Below, piece by piece: positions 8,011 to 17,987 of a stretch of 64,000 nt of DNA. Below the pieces are notes generated by a model. It ran no database searches, was not told the origin of the DNA, and saw nothing but the letters and a program-made list of their open reading frames with translations. The DNA lies in assembly GCA_030645365.1 (NCBI GenBank), contig JAUSMB010000058.1:1-64000 (forward strand), read 5' to 3'. This stretch comes from Rugosibacter sp. (GTDB taxonomy: Bacteria; Pseudomonadota; Gammaproteobacteria; Burkholderiales; Rhodocyclaceae). The translations under genes and the position numbers were made by a program. Within the stretch, counting starts at the first letter, position 1, and each line of letters starts with the position of its first letter.

Positions 8011-9678
8011 TCAGTGATGGCTTCGGTACATTTCGTTACTCTCAGCCGATGCAGCTTCATCCTGCTGACAACTCTTAACGAAATCCTGCAACGTGGCGAA
8101 GACATTGCCTTCGCCCACTTTTTGCAAAATGCCAGCGCGCATCAATTTTTCCAGCACATTGGGGCGCACTTCACAAAAAATCAGCCGGGTACCGTGACGA
8201 TGAAAACTATCCACCATTTCACTCAACGCCTGCAAACCCGTCGCGTCGATGAAAGGCACTTGCGCTAGGCGCAATACTACTTGCGCCATAGGCGATTGAA
8301 TGGTTTTTAGTGTGTGCTCGAGCTTTTCAGCTGCGCCAAAAAAGAAAGGGCCATCGATCCGGTACACCAGTGTCCGTGGTGGCAAAGCGTGCGGCCTCTC
8401 ACCCGCTTCATTGCCTGCATCTTCGACCACCTGAACTGCATGCGCCATGCGCCGCATGAACAGTAGCGAGGCAAGTACGACGCCAACATTGACAGCAATC
8501 ACGAGATCAGCAAACACCGTTAAGGAGAACGTGATCAACAAAACAGCAACATCGGCACGTGGGGCAGTACGCGCAAGATGGAAAAAATGGGGCACATCGC
8601 TCATGTTGTAAGCAACAACAAACAGAATAGCCGCCAGCACACACAGCGGAATATAAGCAGCCAGTGGTGCCAGCAGGACAACAGTGAGAATAAGAAAAAT
8701 AACGTGCGTGATCCCGGCCAGTGGACTGCTAGCACCGTTGCGAATATTGGTGGCCGTGCGCGCTATCGCGCCGGTGGCAGCAAAGCCGCCGAACAAGGGC
8801 GAAAAAATATTGGCAATGCCTTGTCCGATAAGTTCCTGGTTTGAGTCATGCCGCGTACCGGCCATGCCGTCAGCAACTACCGCCGAGAGGAGCGATTCAA
8901 TTGCCCCGAGCAAGGCAATCGTGAACGCCGGACCAATCAGGCTGACGATGTCGGTAAACGACATGGGTATCGGCTGAAACACGGGCAGGCCTTGCGGTAT
9001 CCCGCCAAAAGCGCTACCGATGGTCGCCACACCCTCGAATTTGAATATGCCCTGTAACAAGGTAGCCACCACCAACGCCACCAGCGGCGCGGGAACCTTG
9101 CGCAACAGGCGCGGGCCGAATATCAGGAGGGTCAAGCTCAACAGGGAAAGACCTGTCGTTGCAAGATGAGCAGAAGGCAGCGCCAGAATCAGCTGCTCCA
9201 GCTTTTCGTGAAAATGCTCACCTCCCCCCGTGATGGTCAACCCAAAAAAATCACGCCATTGCCCAACCCAGATGATGATGCCGATCCCCGCCGTGAAGCC
9301 AATGATGACCGGATCAGGGATGTATTTGATGACGGAGCCCAAGCGCGCAAAGCCCATGGCGAAAAGCATGACACCTGCCATTAATGAAGCAATCTGCAAA
9401 CCCGTGATGCCATATTTCGCCGTGATGCCGGAAAGGATGACGATAAAAGCACCGGTGGGGCCGGAAATTTGCAGGCGCGTGCCACCAAAAACGGAAGTTA
9501 AAAATCCAGCAACAATCGCCGTATAAATGCCTTGCTCAGGCTTGGCACCCGATGCAATGGCAAACGCCATGGCCAATGGCAGCGCAACCACGCCGACGAT
9601 CACACCGGCAATCAGGTTGTTGACGAGATGTTTGGCAGAAAACAACCCGGCACGCTGGGCTTCAATTAAGGCAATCAT
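8011..9678 (-). CDS. SulP family anion transporter with STAS domain
   Basis: A 555-residue inner-membrane SulP/SLC26 transporter. About a dozen hydrophobic segments occupy residues 20-420, starting with the typical NLIAGVIVGVVALPLAMAFA and the conserved block GGTRLQISGPTGAF. A C-terminal cytoplasmic STAS domain follows (about 435-540; VVLRLAQVPFIDATGLQAL). Substrate could be sulfate, bicarbonate or another anion; the sequence alone does not decide, and there is no carbonic anhydrase or sulfate-assimilation gene beside it. It converges with cphA across a 65-base gap in which I see no clear terminator. The start ATG (9678) is the first in frame and fits the family. Confidence 0.9.
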   Translation of the reverse strand: MIALIEAQRAGLFSAKHLVNNLIAGVIVGVVALPLAMAFAIASGAKPEQGIYTAIVAGFLTSVFGGTRLQISGPTGAFIVILSGITAKYGITGLQIASLMAGVMLFAMGFARLGSVIKYIPDPVIIGFTAGIGIIIWVGQWRDFFGLTITGGGEHFHEKLEQLILALPSAHLATTGLSLLSLTLLIFGPRLLRKVPAPLVALVVATLLQGIFKFEGVATIGSAFGGIPQGLPVFQPIPMSFTDIVSLIGPAFTIALLGAIESLLSAVVADGMAGTRHDSNQELIGQGIANIFSPLFGGFAATGAIARTATNIRNGASSPLAGITHVIFLILTVVLLAPLAAYIPLCVLAAILFVVAYNMSDVPHFFHLARTAPRADVAVLLITFSLTVFADLVIAVNVGVVLASLLFMRRMAHAVQVVEDAGNEAGERPHALPPRTLVYRIDGPFFFGAAEKLEHTLKTIQSPMAQVVLRLAQVPFIDATGLQALSEMVDSFHRHGTRLIFCEVRPNVLEKLMRAGILQKVGEGNVFATLQDFVKSCQQDEAASAESNEMYRSHH

Positions 9679-9726
9679 GGCGAGAGAATAATCAATGCGT
9701 TAAGAAAGAATACTACTTCCATCACC

Positions 9727-10518
9727 TCATTCATGCGCACGCAATTCTGCCAAATAGCGCAAGCCAAGAATAGCGCGGCTGCCGTACCAGGAAACCATTT
9801 CGCCATCGATGCGTTGTACCAGTTTGTTACTCAAAGCACCCACTTCCGCGACATGTTTTTCAGTAAAAGTAAAAGGTTCGGAGGGCAGCAGGATACGGTC
9901 GATGGAAGCCATCCACGAAGCATCCCATGTAAATTCCGGATAGCGCGCTAGCGCCTCCACCGGCAACGTATCCCAGCCAGCGGCTTTGAGCATCGAAGCA
10001 ATGTAAGTGTCGCGGCGCACCGTCATCCACGGCTCGCGCCAGATGGGATACAGCACGGCTTCGCGCGGATAATTTTTAGCCACTTTGGTTAGCGTTGCAT
10101 GTGCCAATTGAAATTCATCGCGCAATTTCTCGGCGCTGGCAATACGGCGAAATATTCCACCCAGCAGCGCATACAGGCTCAGATTGTTTTCCACGATGCG
10201 CGGATGAACAACCACCACCTGCGGCACGAAGGCCATCATTGCTTCCACCTGCTCACGGCGATTTTCGTCAATATCGGCAATCAGATGCGTAGGCGTAAGG
10301 GCACGCACAGCGTCAATGTTGACGTCTTTGGTACCGCCAATTTTCTGCACACTGCGCAGTCTTTCTTTAGGGTGTACACAAAACCCGGTGCGGCCGACTA
10401 GCGCATCAGCCAGGCCTAAATCGCAAATCAACTCGGTCAGGCTGGGCACCAGGCTAACGATGCGTGGCGTGCCGTTAAACGGGCGATGTTCATGGCCCAG
10501 CGCATCGACCAAACCCAT
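9727..10518 (-). CDS. Helical-backbone metal/cobalamin receptor-fold protein without signal peptide
   Basis: A 263-residue protein of the BtuF/FhuD-like periplasmic-binding fold: the opening PRIVSLVPSLTELICDLGL and the block IGGTKDVNIDAVRALTPTHL are characteristic. Unlike BtuF it has no signal peptide or lipobox, so it is expected in the cytoplasm. No ABC permease or ATPase lies beside it. It is 3 bases from the SDR gene that precedes it in the same direction and is probably co-transcribed. Ligand is unknown; corrinoid or a metal chelate is possible from the fold alone. Nearby metH is cobalamin dependent but 40 kb away, so no link can be claimed. Confidence 0.75.
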   Translation of the reverse strand: MGLVDALGHEHRPFNGTPRIVSLVPSLTELICDLGLADALVGRTGFCVHPKERLRSVQKIGGTKDVNIDAVRALTPTHLIADIDENRREQVEAMMAFVPQVVVVHPRIVENNLSLYALLGGIFRRIASAEKLRDEFQLAHATLTKVAKNYPREAVLYPIWREPWMTVRRDTYIASMLKAAGWDTLPVEALARYPEFTWDASWMASIDRILLPSEPFTFTEKHVAEVGALSNKLVQRIDGEMVSWYGSRAILGLRYLAELRAHE

Positions 10519-10521
10519 GAT

Positions 10522-11298
10522 TTACAAATCCAGGCCACGCGGTTTTCTGCCCGCACGGGCAAAAATCGCATCGAACAGCGGGTTCGGCAACCACCGCAAA
10601 AACTTGGCTACCCAGCCCATCTGCCAGGGAATCACGCTATAGCTCGTGCCACGGGAAATGGCGCGCGCAAAACGGCGAGCCGCAACATCGGCAGGGAGCA
10701 AAAATGGCATGGGGTAGGGATTTTTTGCTGTCATCGGCGTGGCGACATACCCGGGCAAAAGCGTGACAACCTGAATGCCACTGCCCCGCAACTCAACCCG
10801 CAAGGCTTCAAGATAAGCGATGACAGCGGCTTTGGAAGCGGAGTAGGCACCCGCTCCGGGCAGGCCACGTATGCCGGCTACCGAGGCAATGCCGACCAGG
10901 GTGCCGCTACCACGTGCTTGCATGGCCTGGATAAACGGGGCGAAGGTATGCACCATGCCGAGCACGTTGGTTTCAAATACGCGACGAAAACCGGGCAGAT
11001 CTTCCACCTCGCTGGTAAGCGTGCCCACGGAAATACCCGCATTGGCAATCACGATATCCGGACAGCCAAACTGCGCGATGAAATCTGTCGCCGCCGCGTG
11101 TAACGCGGGTGCATCGATCACATCCAGCGAGTAAGTGGCATGCACGCCGGGCAGCTCTGCCACCAGATCAGAAAGTCGGCGCTGGTGACGCGCCGCCAGC
11201 CCTAGGGTGACGCCGACAGCCGCATAATGACGCGCCAAAGCCGCGCCAATACCACTGGATGCGCCGGTGAGAAAAATACGCATGGCGCTGAGCTGCAT
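10522..11298 (-). CDS. Short-chain dehydrogenase/reductase
   Basis: A 258-residue classical SDR with the cofactor motif TGASSGIGAALARHYA at the N-terminus, the NNAG-equivalent ANAGIS, and the catalytic YSASK (YSASKAAVIAYLEALR). It reduces or oxidises an unknown alcohol or carbonyl substrate with NAD(P)H. Two starts are possible, ATG 11298 or ATG 11283 (MRIFLTGASSG), the latter fitting the family better. A dispersed-repeat copy encodes RHQRRLS in the helix after the second beta strand without obviously changing the length usual for SDRs there. Confidence 0.85.
   Translation of the reverse strand: MQLSAMRIFLTGASSGIGAALARHYAAVGVTLGLAARHQRRLSDLVAELPGVHATYSLDVIDAPALHAAATDFIAQFGCPDIVIANAGISVGTLTSEVEDLPGFRRVFETNVLGMVHTFAPFIQAMQARGSGTLVGIASVAGIRGLPGAGAYSASKAAVIAYLEALRVELRGSGIQVVTLLPGYVATPMTAKNPYPMPFLLPADVAARRFARAISRGTSYSVIPWQMGWVAKFLRWLPNPLFDAIFARAGRKPRGLDL
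11171..11196 (+). repeat. Dispersed 25-bp repeat, copy 3 (in SDR gene, antisense)
   Basis: GAAAGTCGGCG then CTGGTGACGCGCCGC; 17 contiguous matches to the consensus (AAAGTCGGCGCTGGTGA). The SDR gene is on the minus strand, so it reads the reverse complement, as HQRRLS. Confidence 0.75.
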
Positions 11299-11356
11299 AA
11301 ATAATGAATCGAAATCCGCTTAGCGGACAAGTTGCGCAAATAATTTCACTGCTATG

Positions 11357-11974
11357 TCACGGCTCAGCAGTTTGCTTGACGACTGTGGTTTGGATACCGC
11401 CCTGAACCAAAGCTGTCCGCGCGCGATTCATTTCTGCCAGGCTGCGGAAAGGACCAACACGCACACGCTGCATCACGCCTTTATTCGCAATCGTGATTTC
11501 TTGCACGCTGGCGTCATATCCCTGCAAAGCAAGCTTGGCTTTGAGGTTGTCCACGTCTTCCGTATTTTTAAAGGCGCCCACTTGCAAGAAAAAAACATCC
11601 ACGGGTTTTGCTTCGCTGGGGGCTTCCGGCGGGGCTTCGCCGACGGCATTGCCCGGTGGCGTATTTGCCAGCGAGGGGGCAGCATTCGTCGTGGACTTGC
11701 CCTCAAGAATGTCGTAAAACTCAAGCTTCTGTTTTTCACGCGGCTTATCGCCCGGCTTGCCCGGCAAAGGAAGCGTTGAGGGAAACGCGCCGCTCTCTGC
11801 TGTCGGCGCAGAAGTTTCCTGATTTCGAAATGGCAAGGGCATGCGGTTAAACAGCCAGATCAGAATAAACGCCACCACCAAGCCAATAACCAAGCCGATA
11901 AAGATACCTGTCAGGGTGCTCCCACGACTTTTCTTAGCGGAGGCATTGCGGATACCGTTGGTATTGTTTTTCAT
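11357..11974 (-). CDS. SPOR-domain membrane protein
   Basis: A 205-residue bitopic inner-membrane protein: a short basic cytoplasmic N-terminus (KKSRGS), one transmembrane helix (about 20-42; GIFIGLVIGLVVAFILIWLF), a Pro/Ala-rich linker and a C-terminal SPOR domain (about 120-200; VFFLQVGAFKNTEDVDNLKA). SPOR domains bind denuded septal peptidoglycan, so a cell-division or envelope role is likely, as for FtsN-like proteins. It starts 4 bases after argS, the arrangement often seen for this gene in betaproteobacteria, and is presumably co-transcribed with it. Confidence 0.88.
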   Translation of the reverse strand: MKNNTNGIRNASAKKSRGSTLTGIFIGLVIGLVVAFILIWLFNRMPLPFRNQETSAPTAESGAFPSTLPLPGKPGDKPREKQKLEFYDILEGKSTTNAAPSLANTPPGNAVGEAPPEAPSEAKPVDVFFLQVGAFKNTEDVDNLKAKLALQGYDASVQEITIANKGVMQRVRVGPFRSLAEMNRARTALVQGGIQTTVVKQTAEP

Positions 11975-11977
11975 AGG

Positions 11978-13717
11978 TTACATACTTTCAGGTTGCGAAA
12001 CACCCAGGAGCGACAAGCCGTTTTGCAGCACTTGCCGCGTAGCCAGCGCGAGGGCCAGTCGTGCATTGCGCGTGAGCTCATCATCAACGAGTACACGTTC
12101 GGCGTTATACCAGCCGTGAAAATCAGCCGCCAGATCTTTGAGATAAAACGCCAGAGAATGCGGCGCGTAATCACGTGCCGCGCTTTGAATCAATTCAGGA
12201 AACTCAGCCAAACGCTGGCATAAGGCAATTTCACGTTCATGCGTCAGCGGGCTTAAGTCAGCCGTTGCCAACGGTGCCACATTACCTGTCCACTGGGCTA
12301 AAACCGAGCAAATACGGGCATGCGCATATTGCACGTAATACACCGGGTTGTCGTTGCTCTGGCTTTTGGCCAGATCCAGGTCAAAGTCCAGTGCCTGATC
12401 GCACTTACGCAACATATAAAAAAAGCGGCAGGCGTCATTACCCACTTCGCTACGCAATTGGCGCAGCGTGACATATTCGCCGGAGCGGGTGGACATGGAA
12501 GCCTTTTCGCCATTGCGAAACAAACTCACAAACTGCACCAGAGCGACATCCAGACGACTGGCATCCGCACCCGTTGCGGTCAGCGCGCCTTTAACCCGCG
12601 CGATGTAGCCGTGATGGTCTGCACCCCAGACATCGATCAGCTTGTCAAAACCCCGTGCAAACTTGTTCAGGTGGTAGGCGATATCGGAAGCAAAATAAGT
12701 GTAAAGGCCATTGTCGCGACGTACGACGCGATCTTTCTCGTCACCAAATGCTATCGAGCGAAACCACAACGCGCCGTCCTGTTCATAGGTGTGATTGTTC
12801 GCAGCAAGCATGTCGACAACATGCGCTACCTCACCGGAATCATAAAGGCTGCACTCAGAAAACCAGACATCAAAATGCACGCCAAATTCTTCCAGATCCG
12901 CACGGCAATCGGTGAGTTGTTCATTGAGCACATATTGGTGAATCGCGCGCCACCCCTCGCCTAGTAGCTGCTTGCCCGCCACAATGAAGGCATCCAGCCG
13001 CTCATCCAGATCATCCGTTTCTGGCACATTCGCCATGACAGCTGCGGCCGGACGAACATGCTGGTCGGCCTGCGCTGCCTTGATCTGTTCGGCCATCTCG
13101 AACACATAATCCCCCTGATATGCATTTGGCGGGAACGGAATAGCCTCGCCATAAATCGCCAGATAGCGCACCCAGGTGGAGACGGCCAGAATATCCATTT
13201 GCCGCCCTGCGTCATTCACATAATATTCACGACTCACGTCATAGCCGGCAAATGCCAGCAACGACGAAAGGCTGGCACCATAAGCCGCGCCGCGACCATG
13301 CCCAACGTGCAAGGGGCCGGTGGGATTAGCCGACACGAATTCAACTTGCAGCCGACGACCATTCGCGGGCGTACTACCAAAACTCGCCCCTTGTGCAAAA
13401 ACTGTCGACACAACCGCCGTGCGTGCGCTTGGCGTGAGCGTGAAATTAATGAATCCTGCCCCGGCAATATCGGCCTTTTCCACCAAGGGGGATGAAGGTA
13501 AAGCCTGCACCAACCGTTCAGCCACCTGGCGCGGATTCATCTTCAGGCGACGCGCCAACTGCAGCGCCAGACTACTGGCAAAGTCGCCGTGACTCGCTTG
13601 CTTGGGACGCTCAAGAAGAATATCGACATCCCATTGCTCAGGCGCTACAGAGCGTAGCGCGGTGTGTAACAAATCGGTGAGATGCTGACGCAGGGTCGGT
13701 AAAGTTGCGGACGACAT
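11978..13717 (-). CDS. argS: Arginyl-tRNA synthetase
   Basis: Class I aminoacyl-tRNA synthetase charging tRNA-Arg. The chosen start, ATG at 13717 (MSSATLPTLRQ), gives 579 residues, close to the usual 577; the open frame runs further upstream but without conserved sequence. The signature HIGH is present as HVGHGRGAAYG within ANPTGPLHVGHG, and the KMSKS loop is degenerate (KASMSTRSG), as is normal for ArgS. The N-terminal Add1 domain (tRNA D-loop contact) and the C-terminal anticodon-binding helical domain (DALRP-like, ending in RLALALATRQVLQNGLSLLG) are both complete. Divergent from ubiB. Confidence 0.96.
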   Translation of the reverse strand: MSSATLPTLRQHLTDLLHTALRSVAPEQWDVDILLERPKQASHGDFASSLALQLARRLKMNPRQVAERLVQALPSSPLVEKADIAGAGFINFTLTPSARTAVVSTVFAQGASFGSTPANGRRLQVEFVSANPTGPLHVGHGRGAAYGASLSSLLAFAGYDVSREYYVNDAGRQMDILAVSTWVRYLAIYGEAIPFPPNAYQGDYVFEMAEQIKAAQADQHVRPAAAVMANVPETDDLDERLDAFIVAGKQLLGEGWRAIHQYVLNEQLTDCRADLEEFGVHFDVWFSECSLYDSGEVAHVVDMLAANNHTYEQDGALWFRSIAFGDEKDRVVRRDNGLYTYFASDIAYHLNKFARGFDKLIDVWGADHHGYIARVKGALTATGADASRLDVALVQFVSLFRNGEKASMSTRSGEYVTLRQLRSEVGNDACRFFYMLRKCDQALDFDLDLAKSQSNDNPVYYVQYAHARICSVLAQWTGNVAPLATADLSPLTHEREIALCQRLAEFPELIQSAARDYAPHSLAFYLKDLAADFHGWYNAERVLVDDELTRNARLALALATRQVLQNGLSLLGVSQPESM

Positions 13718-13788
13718 AGAAAATACAAGACAGGCATTGAACAAGCGCTGAATTATACTTCCCGTTTCCTGAACGCCTGCTCTTAGCC

Positions 13789-15351
13789 GTGTACATCCTT
13801 CGACTCTTCCGCCTCTTTCGTATTGCCTGCGTGGTCTACCTGTACGGCCTGGACCGCATGATCCTCGACAACGAAAAGGTCTTTGGTGTCTGGGGGCGCA
13901 TTGCCTGGTCACTACAGAAGCTACTCTTCTGGCGTGACCTTTCTGCACCGCGTGGCCAAAGGCTGCGTGAAGCGCTGGAAGAACTCGGCCCAATCTTCGT
14001 CAAGTTCGGTCAGATGCTCTCCACTCGCCGCGATCTTATTCCTGTTGATCTGGCCGATGAGCTTGCCAAACTGCAAGATCAGGTGCCGCCCTTTGCTTCC
14101 GCGCTGGCAATCAGTGAGCTCGAAGCCGCCTATGGCAAACCTGTGGATCAGGTATTTCTTGCATTCAGTCCAGAACCCGTCGCTTCAGCTTCCGTGGCTC
14201 AAGTCCATTTCGCAACGCTCCCCGATGGCCGTGAAGTAGCCGTGAAAATACTCCGTCCAGGCATACGACAGATTATTGATCACGATATGGCGCTGCTCGA
14301 AATAGCGGCGATCTGGCTGGAAAAACTCTGGGCGGATGCGCGTCGGCTCAAACCGCAAGAAGTCGTGGCCGAGTTCGACAAGTATTTGCATGACGAGCTG
14401 GACCTGATGCGAGAGGCTGCAAATTGCTCGCAGTTGCGGCGAAATTTTGCCGACTCTCCATTGCTCATCGTGCCTGAAGTCTATTGGGATTGGTGCACAC
14501 AAAACGTGATGGTCATGGAGCGCATGCATGGCTTGCCGATTTCGCAAACTGATGCATTACGGAAAGCAGGCGTGGACATTCCACAACTGGCACGGGCTGG
14601 CGTTGAAATTTTCTTTACGCAGGTATTTCGCGATGGGTTTTTTCATGCCGACATGCATCCGGGCAACATTTTTGTGGCCATCGATGGATCAACCAAAGGT
14701 CACTATATTGCGCTGGACTTTGGCATTGTGGGCACGCTAACCGATACCGACAAAAATTATTTGGCACAAAACTTCCTGGCATTTTTTCGGCGCGATTACA
14801 AACGCGTCGCTGAAGTCCATGTGGAATCAGGCTGGGCACCCAAAACAACCCGGATTGATGAATTCGAATCAGCCATTCGTGCCGTTTGCGAACCTATCTT
14901 TGATCGACCCTTGAAAGATATTTCTTTTGGTCGTGTGTTGTTGCGTCTGTTTCAGACTTCACGTCGCTTCAATGTCGAAATACAGCCTCAGCTAGTGCTG
15001 CTGCAAAAAACACTACTCAATATTGAAGGCCTTGGCCGTCAGCTTGACCCTGATCTTGATCTGTGGAAAACCGCCAAACCTTTTCTCGAACGCTGGATGA
15101 GCGAGCAGATTGGCTGGCGTGGCCTGCGCAATCAACTGAAACGGGAAGCACCCGCCTGGGTTTCCCTGTTACCCGCACTGCCCCGGCTGGCGCACCAGGC
15201 ACTTAGCATGGATCACCATGCCAAGGTACGCACTGAGCTGGCCGAGTTACGCGCCCAGGTCAGACAAACCCGCTGGTTACTTTTCATCATCACGTTACTC
15301 ACATTACTTTTAGGTACCATGTTGGTTGCACTACTTATGCGTATGGGATGA
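13789..15351 (+). CDS. ubiB: UbiB, ubiquinone biosynthesis atypical kinase/ATPase
   Basis: A 520-residue ABC1/ADCK family protein required for ubiquinone synthesis. The family motif KxGQ is present as [13 protein letters not shown], followed by the ATP-binding lysine in [10 protein letters not shown], the catalytic block [12 protein letters not shown] and the metal motif LDFGIVGTL. Two hydrophobic stretches at the C-terminus ([20 protein letters not shown]) anchor it in the inner membrane. GTG 13789 is the start giving the expected [12 protein letters not shown] opening. The usual neighbours ubiE and ubiJ are not in the window. Confidence 0.95.
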   Translation: MYILRLFRLFRIACVVYLYGLDRMILDNEKVFGVWGRIAWSLQKLLFWRDLSAPRGQRLREALEELGPIFVKFGQMLSTRRDLIPVDLADELAKLQDQVPPFASALAISELEAAYGKPVDQVFLAFSPEPVASASVAQVHFATLPDGREVAVKILRPGIRQIIDHDMALLEIAAIWLEKLWADARRLKPQEVVAEFDKYLHDELDLMREAANCSQLRRNFADSPLLIVPEVYWDWCTQNVMVMERMHGLPISQTDALRKAGVDIPQLARAGVEIFFTQVFRDGFFHADMHPGNIFVAIDGSTKGHYIALDFGIVGTLTDTDKNYLAQNFLAFFRRDYKRVAEVHVESGWAPKTTRIDEFESAIRAVCEPIFDRPLKDISFGRVLLRLFQTSRRFNVEIQPQLVLLQKTLLNIEGLGRQLDPDLDLWKTAKPFLERWMSEQIGWRGLRNQLKREAPAWVSLLPALPRLAHQALSMDHHAKVRTELAELRAQVRQTRWLLFIITLLTLLLGTMLVALLMRMG

Positions 15352-15354
15352 TCT

Positions 15355-15375
15355 GTGCATGATTCACACATGCAC
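15355..15375 (+). terminator. Weak hairpin after ubiB
   Basis: GTGCATG at 15355-15361 pairs with CATGCAC at 15369-15375 across a 7-base loop. No T-run follows, so termination is doubtful. Confidence 0.2.
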
Positions 15376-15423
15376 CCTGTATTACCCGGTATGAACTCAT
15401 TATTTTAAGGAAACAAAAAGTCG

Positions 15424-16935
15424 ATGGGCACATTGTTCTGGTTTGTCATTGCTTATTGGATTATCTCGGTTGGCGTCGGCCTGTATGCGGGCACCCGGGT
15501 ACACAATGCGCGTGACTTTGCCATTGCGGGGCGCCATCTGCCGTTTTATGTGGTGACCGCCACCGTGTTTGCCACGTGGTTTGGTGCAGAAACCGTGCTT
15601 GGTATTCCGGCAACTTTTCTCAAGGACGGAATGCACGGGATTGTGGCGGACCCATTTGGCGCCTCGATGTGCCTGATCCTGGTCGGCCTGTTTTTTGCCG
15701 CACCGCTTTATCGCATGAACCTCTTAACCGTGGGCGATTTTTACCGCAAGCGCTTTGGCCGCACGGTCGAAACAGCCACCACCTTGGCCATTGTCATCTC
15801 CTACCTGGGCTGGGTGGGCGCGCAAATCACGGCACTGGGCCTGGTTTTCAATGTGATCTCGGGGGGAGAAATCAGCCGTGTTACCGGCATGTGGATAGGC
15901 TCATCCACCATCCTCGTCTATACCCTGTTCGGTGGCATGTGGGCCGTGGCGATAACCGATTTCCTGCAAATGATCATTATCGTCATCGGCATGCTGTGGA
16001 TCGGCGGCGAGGTCAGCAGCATGGCGGGTGGCGTGGGCGTGGTGGTCGATCATGCCGCCAAAGCCGGCATGTTCACCTTCTGGCCTACGCTGGATTTGAA
16101 AGAAATTCTTGCCTTCACTGCGGCCTGGGTCACCATGATGTTCGGGTCGATTCCACAGCAGGATGTCTTTCAGCGCGTGCAGGCTTCACGCACCGAAAAA
16201 ATCGCTGTCTGGGGTGCCATCTTAGGCGGCAGTCTGTACTTTGTATTCGCCTTTGTGCCGATGTTTCTTGCCTATTCCGCAACACTCATCAGCCCGGCAA
16301 TGGTTGCTGAACTGGTCAATACCGATCCGCAAATGATCCTGCCCCGATTGGTGCTGGAAAAAGCCCCGCTGATTGCACAAATCATGTTTTTTGGGGCATT
16401 ACTGTCGGCGATTAAAAGCTGCGCTTCGGCAACCTTGCTCGCGCCCTCTGTCACGTTCACTGAAAACATTCTCAAACCGCTGGTTGGTGGCTTGTCTGAT
16501 CGCAAATTGCTCTTTGCCATGCGCGCTGTCACCCTGGTATTTACGATACTGGTGACACTGTATGCAGTGAACTCCACAGCCAGCATTTTCAAAATGGTCG
16601 AGAATGCATATCAGATAACACTGGTGACCGCGTTTGTTCCCATGGTGGCCGGAATTTACTGGCGGCGCGCCACTAACCAGGGAGCAACAATGGCTATTTT
16701 TCTAGGCTTGACCACCTGGCTGACGCTACTCATGTTCGGGCCGGAAGACCCCTTGGTCCCCGCCCAATTTGCAGGCTTGATTGCCAGCATCCTGGGCATG
16801 ATCATCGGCTCATTGCTGCCGCAGCGTATGCACCATGATGCCACTATCCATGATGCATTACGCCATGGACATCATGCTGCTGCACAAACGCACCATGTGG
16901 TGGGTGCCCACCCGCAGAAAAACAAACGTGCGTGA
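15424..16935 (+). CDS. Sodium:solute symporter (SSS family) with histidine-rich tail
   Basis: A 503-residue inner-membrane carrier of the SSS/SLC5 family: 13 or so transmembrane segments, the block TVFATWFGAETVLGIPATF in the first helices, and LFGGMWAVAITDFLQMIII in the middle, both typical. The substrate cannot be assigned. The C-terminus after the last helix is strikingly rich in histidine (MHHDATIHDALRHGHH and further to about residue 495), which may bind metal. ATG 15424 follows a purine-rich AAGGAAAC. The stop overlaps the GTG of the VanZ-like gene (GTGA). Confidence 0.88.
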   Translation: MGTLFWFVIAYWIISVGVGLYAGTRVHNARDFAIAGRHLPFYVVTATVFATWFGAETVLGIPATFLKDGMHGIVADPFGASMCLILVGLFFAAPLYRMNLLTVGDFYRKRFGRTVETATTLAIVISYLGWVGAQITALGLVFNVISGGEISRVTGMWIGSSTILVYTLFGGMWAVAITDFLQMIIIVIGMLWIGGEVSSMAGGVGVVVDHAAKAGMFTFWPTLDLKEILAFTAAWVTMMFGSIPQQDVFQRVQASRTEKIAVWGAILGGSLYFVFAFVPMFLAYSATLISPAMVAELVNTDPQMILPRLVLEKAPLIAQIMFFGALLSAIKSCASATLLAPSVTFTENILKPLVGGLSDRKLLFAMRAVTLVFTILVTLYAVNSTASIFKMVENAYQITLVTAFVPMVAGIYWRRATNQGATMAIFLGLTTWLTLLMFGPEDPLVPAQFAGLIASILGMIIGSLLPQRMHHDATIHDALRHGHHAAAQTHHVVGAHPQKNKRA

Positions 16936-17987
16936 ATAAAAACCACACACCGCTCTTGCTTTATTTCAGCCTGGGGTACGCAGTGCTGATTGTCTATGCC
17001 AGCCTGTACCCGCTCACCGGCTGGAAGAGCAATGGCGTATCCCCTTTTGATTTTTTCTTTGCCGGTTGGCCACGTTACACCACCCTGTTTGATCTGCTGA
17101 TCAATGTGGCGGCCTATATTCCTTTGGGATTTTTTCTTGCCACGGCGCTACGCCCTCGCGTTGCACCGAAACACGCGTGGTGGCTAGCCGTGCTCGCAGC
17201 GGCGGTATTGAGTTTTGCGCTGGAATTTACGCAAAACTATTTACCCAGCCGCGTGGCTTCTAATCTCGATCTCGCGGGGAACGCGTGCGGCGCGTTGCTG
17301 GGCGCCTTGCCAGGTGCACTCTGGCGCCGACAGCTGCTCGACAACTTGCGGCATACCTATTGGCCCGATCACGGGCAAAGTGTCGAGCTGGGGCTTATCT
17401 TCCTGGGGCTATGGCTGCTGACTCAGCTCGACCCAACCACCTTGCTGTTTGGCGCTGGCGATTTGCGCAGTCTCCTGCCACTACCCAACACACAACCCTT
17501 TAGCGCCGCCGGCTTTGTACGCATTGAAAGCCTGATTGCTGCCAGCGGTCTGCTCGCTGCGCTATTGATGGCAAGCCTTATCGCGCCGCATCACCAACGC
17601 CGACTTTTTCCCTTGCTGTTACTTGCGGTGGGTCTGGCGGCCAAATCGCTCGCCTTTGCACTCATGACGCATCCACAAACAGCACTAGCCTGGGCCACCC
17701 CTGGCGGGCTTATGGGGTCATTGGCGGGTGGTTTATTGTGGCTTGCGGCGCTGCTACTACCGCCAAACTGGCAACGCCTGCTGGCGACACTCGCCTTACT
17801 CACCGCTAGCGTGATGGTCAATCTCGCGCCCGTTAACCCATACCTCGAAAATTTACAGAACACCTGGAATCCAGGCCAGTTTCTCAACTTTCACGGTTTG
17901 ACGCATTTCGTTACCTTGCTGTGGCCTTATCTGGCGTTACCCTGGTTTGCATTCCACCGGACGCATATTCGCAATGATTTACCATGA
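16932..17987 (+). CDS. VanZ-like family membrane protein
   Basis: A 351-residue polytopic membrane protein. The N-terminal 120 residues carry the VanZ-like core (VIVYASLYPLTGW; DLLINVAAYIPLGFFLA; EFTQNYLPSRVASNLDLAGN), followed by further hydrophobic helices. VanZ-like proteins are of unknown biochemical function; the name comes from teicoplanin resistance in enterococci and does not imply resistance here. GTG start overlaps the symporter stop, and its own stop overlaps the ATG of the next gene, so all are translationally coupled. A dispersed-repeat copy encodes HHQRRLF between two helices. Confidence 0.8.
   Translation: MNKNHTPLLLYFSLGYAVLIVYASLYPLTGWKSNGVSPFDFFFAGWPRYTTLFDLLINVAAYIPLGFFLATALRPRVAPKHAWWLAVLAAAVLSFALEFTQNYLPSRVASNLDLAGNACGALLGALPGALWRRQLLDNLRHTYWPDHGQSVELGLIFLGLWLLTQLDPTTLLFGAGDLRSLLPLPNTQPFSAAGFVRIESLIAASGLLAALLMASLIAPHHQRRLFPLLLLAVGLAAKSLAFALMTHPQTALAWATPGGLMGSLAGGLLWLAALLLPPNWQRLLATLALLTASVMVNLAPVNPYLENLQNTWNPGQFLNFHGLTHFVTLLWPYLALPWFAFHRTHIRNDLP
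17584..17609 (-). repeat. Dispersed 25-bp repeat, copy 4 (in VanZ-like gene, antisense)
   Basis: Plus strand reads CGCCGCATCACCAACG then CCGACTTTTT. The gene reads it as HHQRRLF, in the short loop between two transmembrane helices. Confidence 0.8.
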
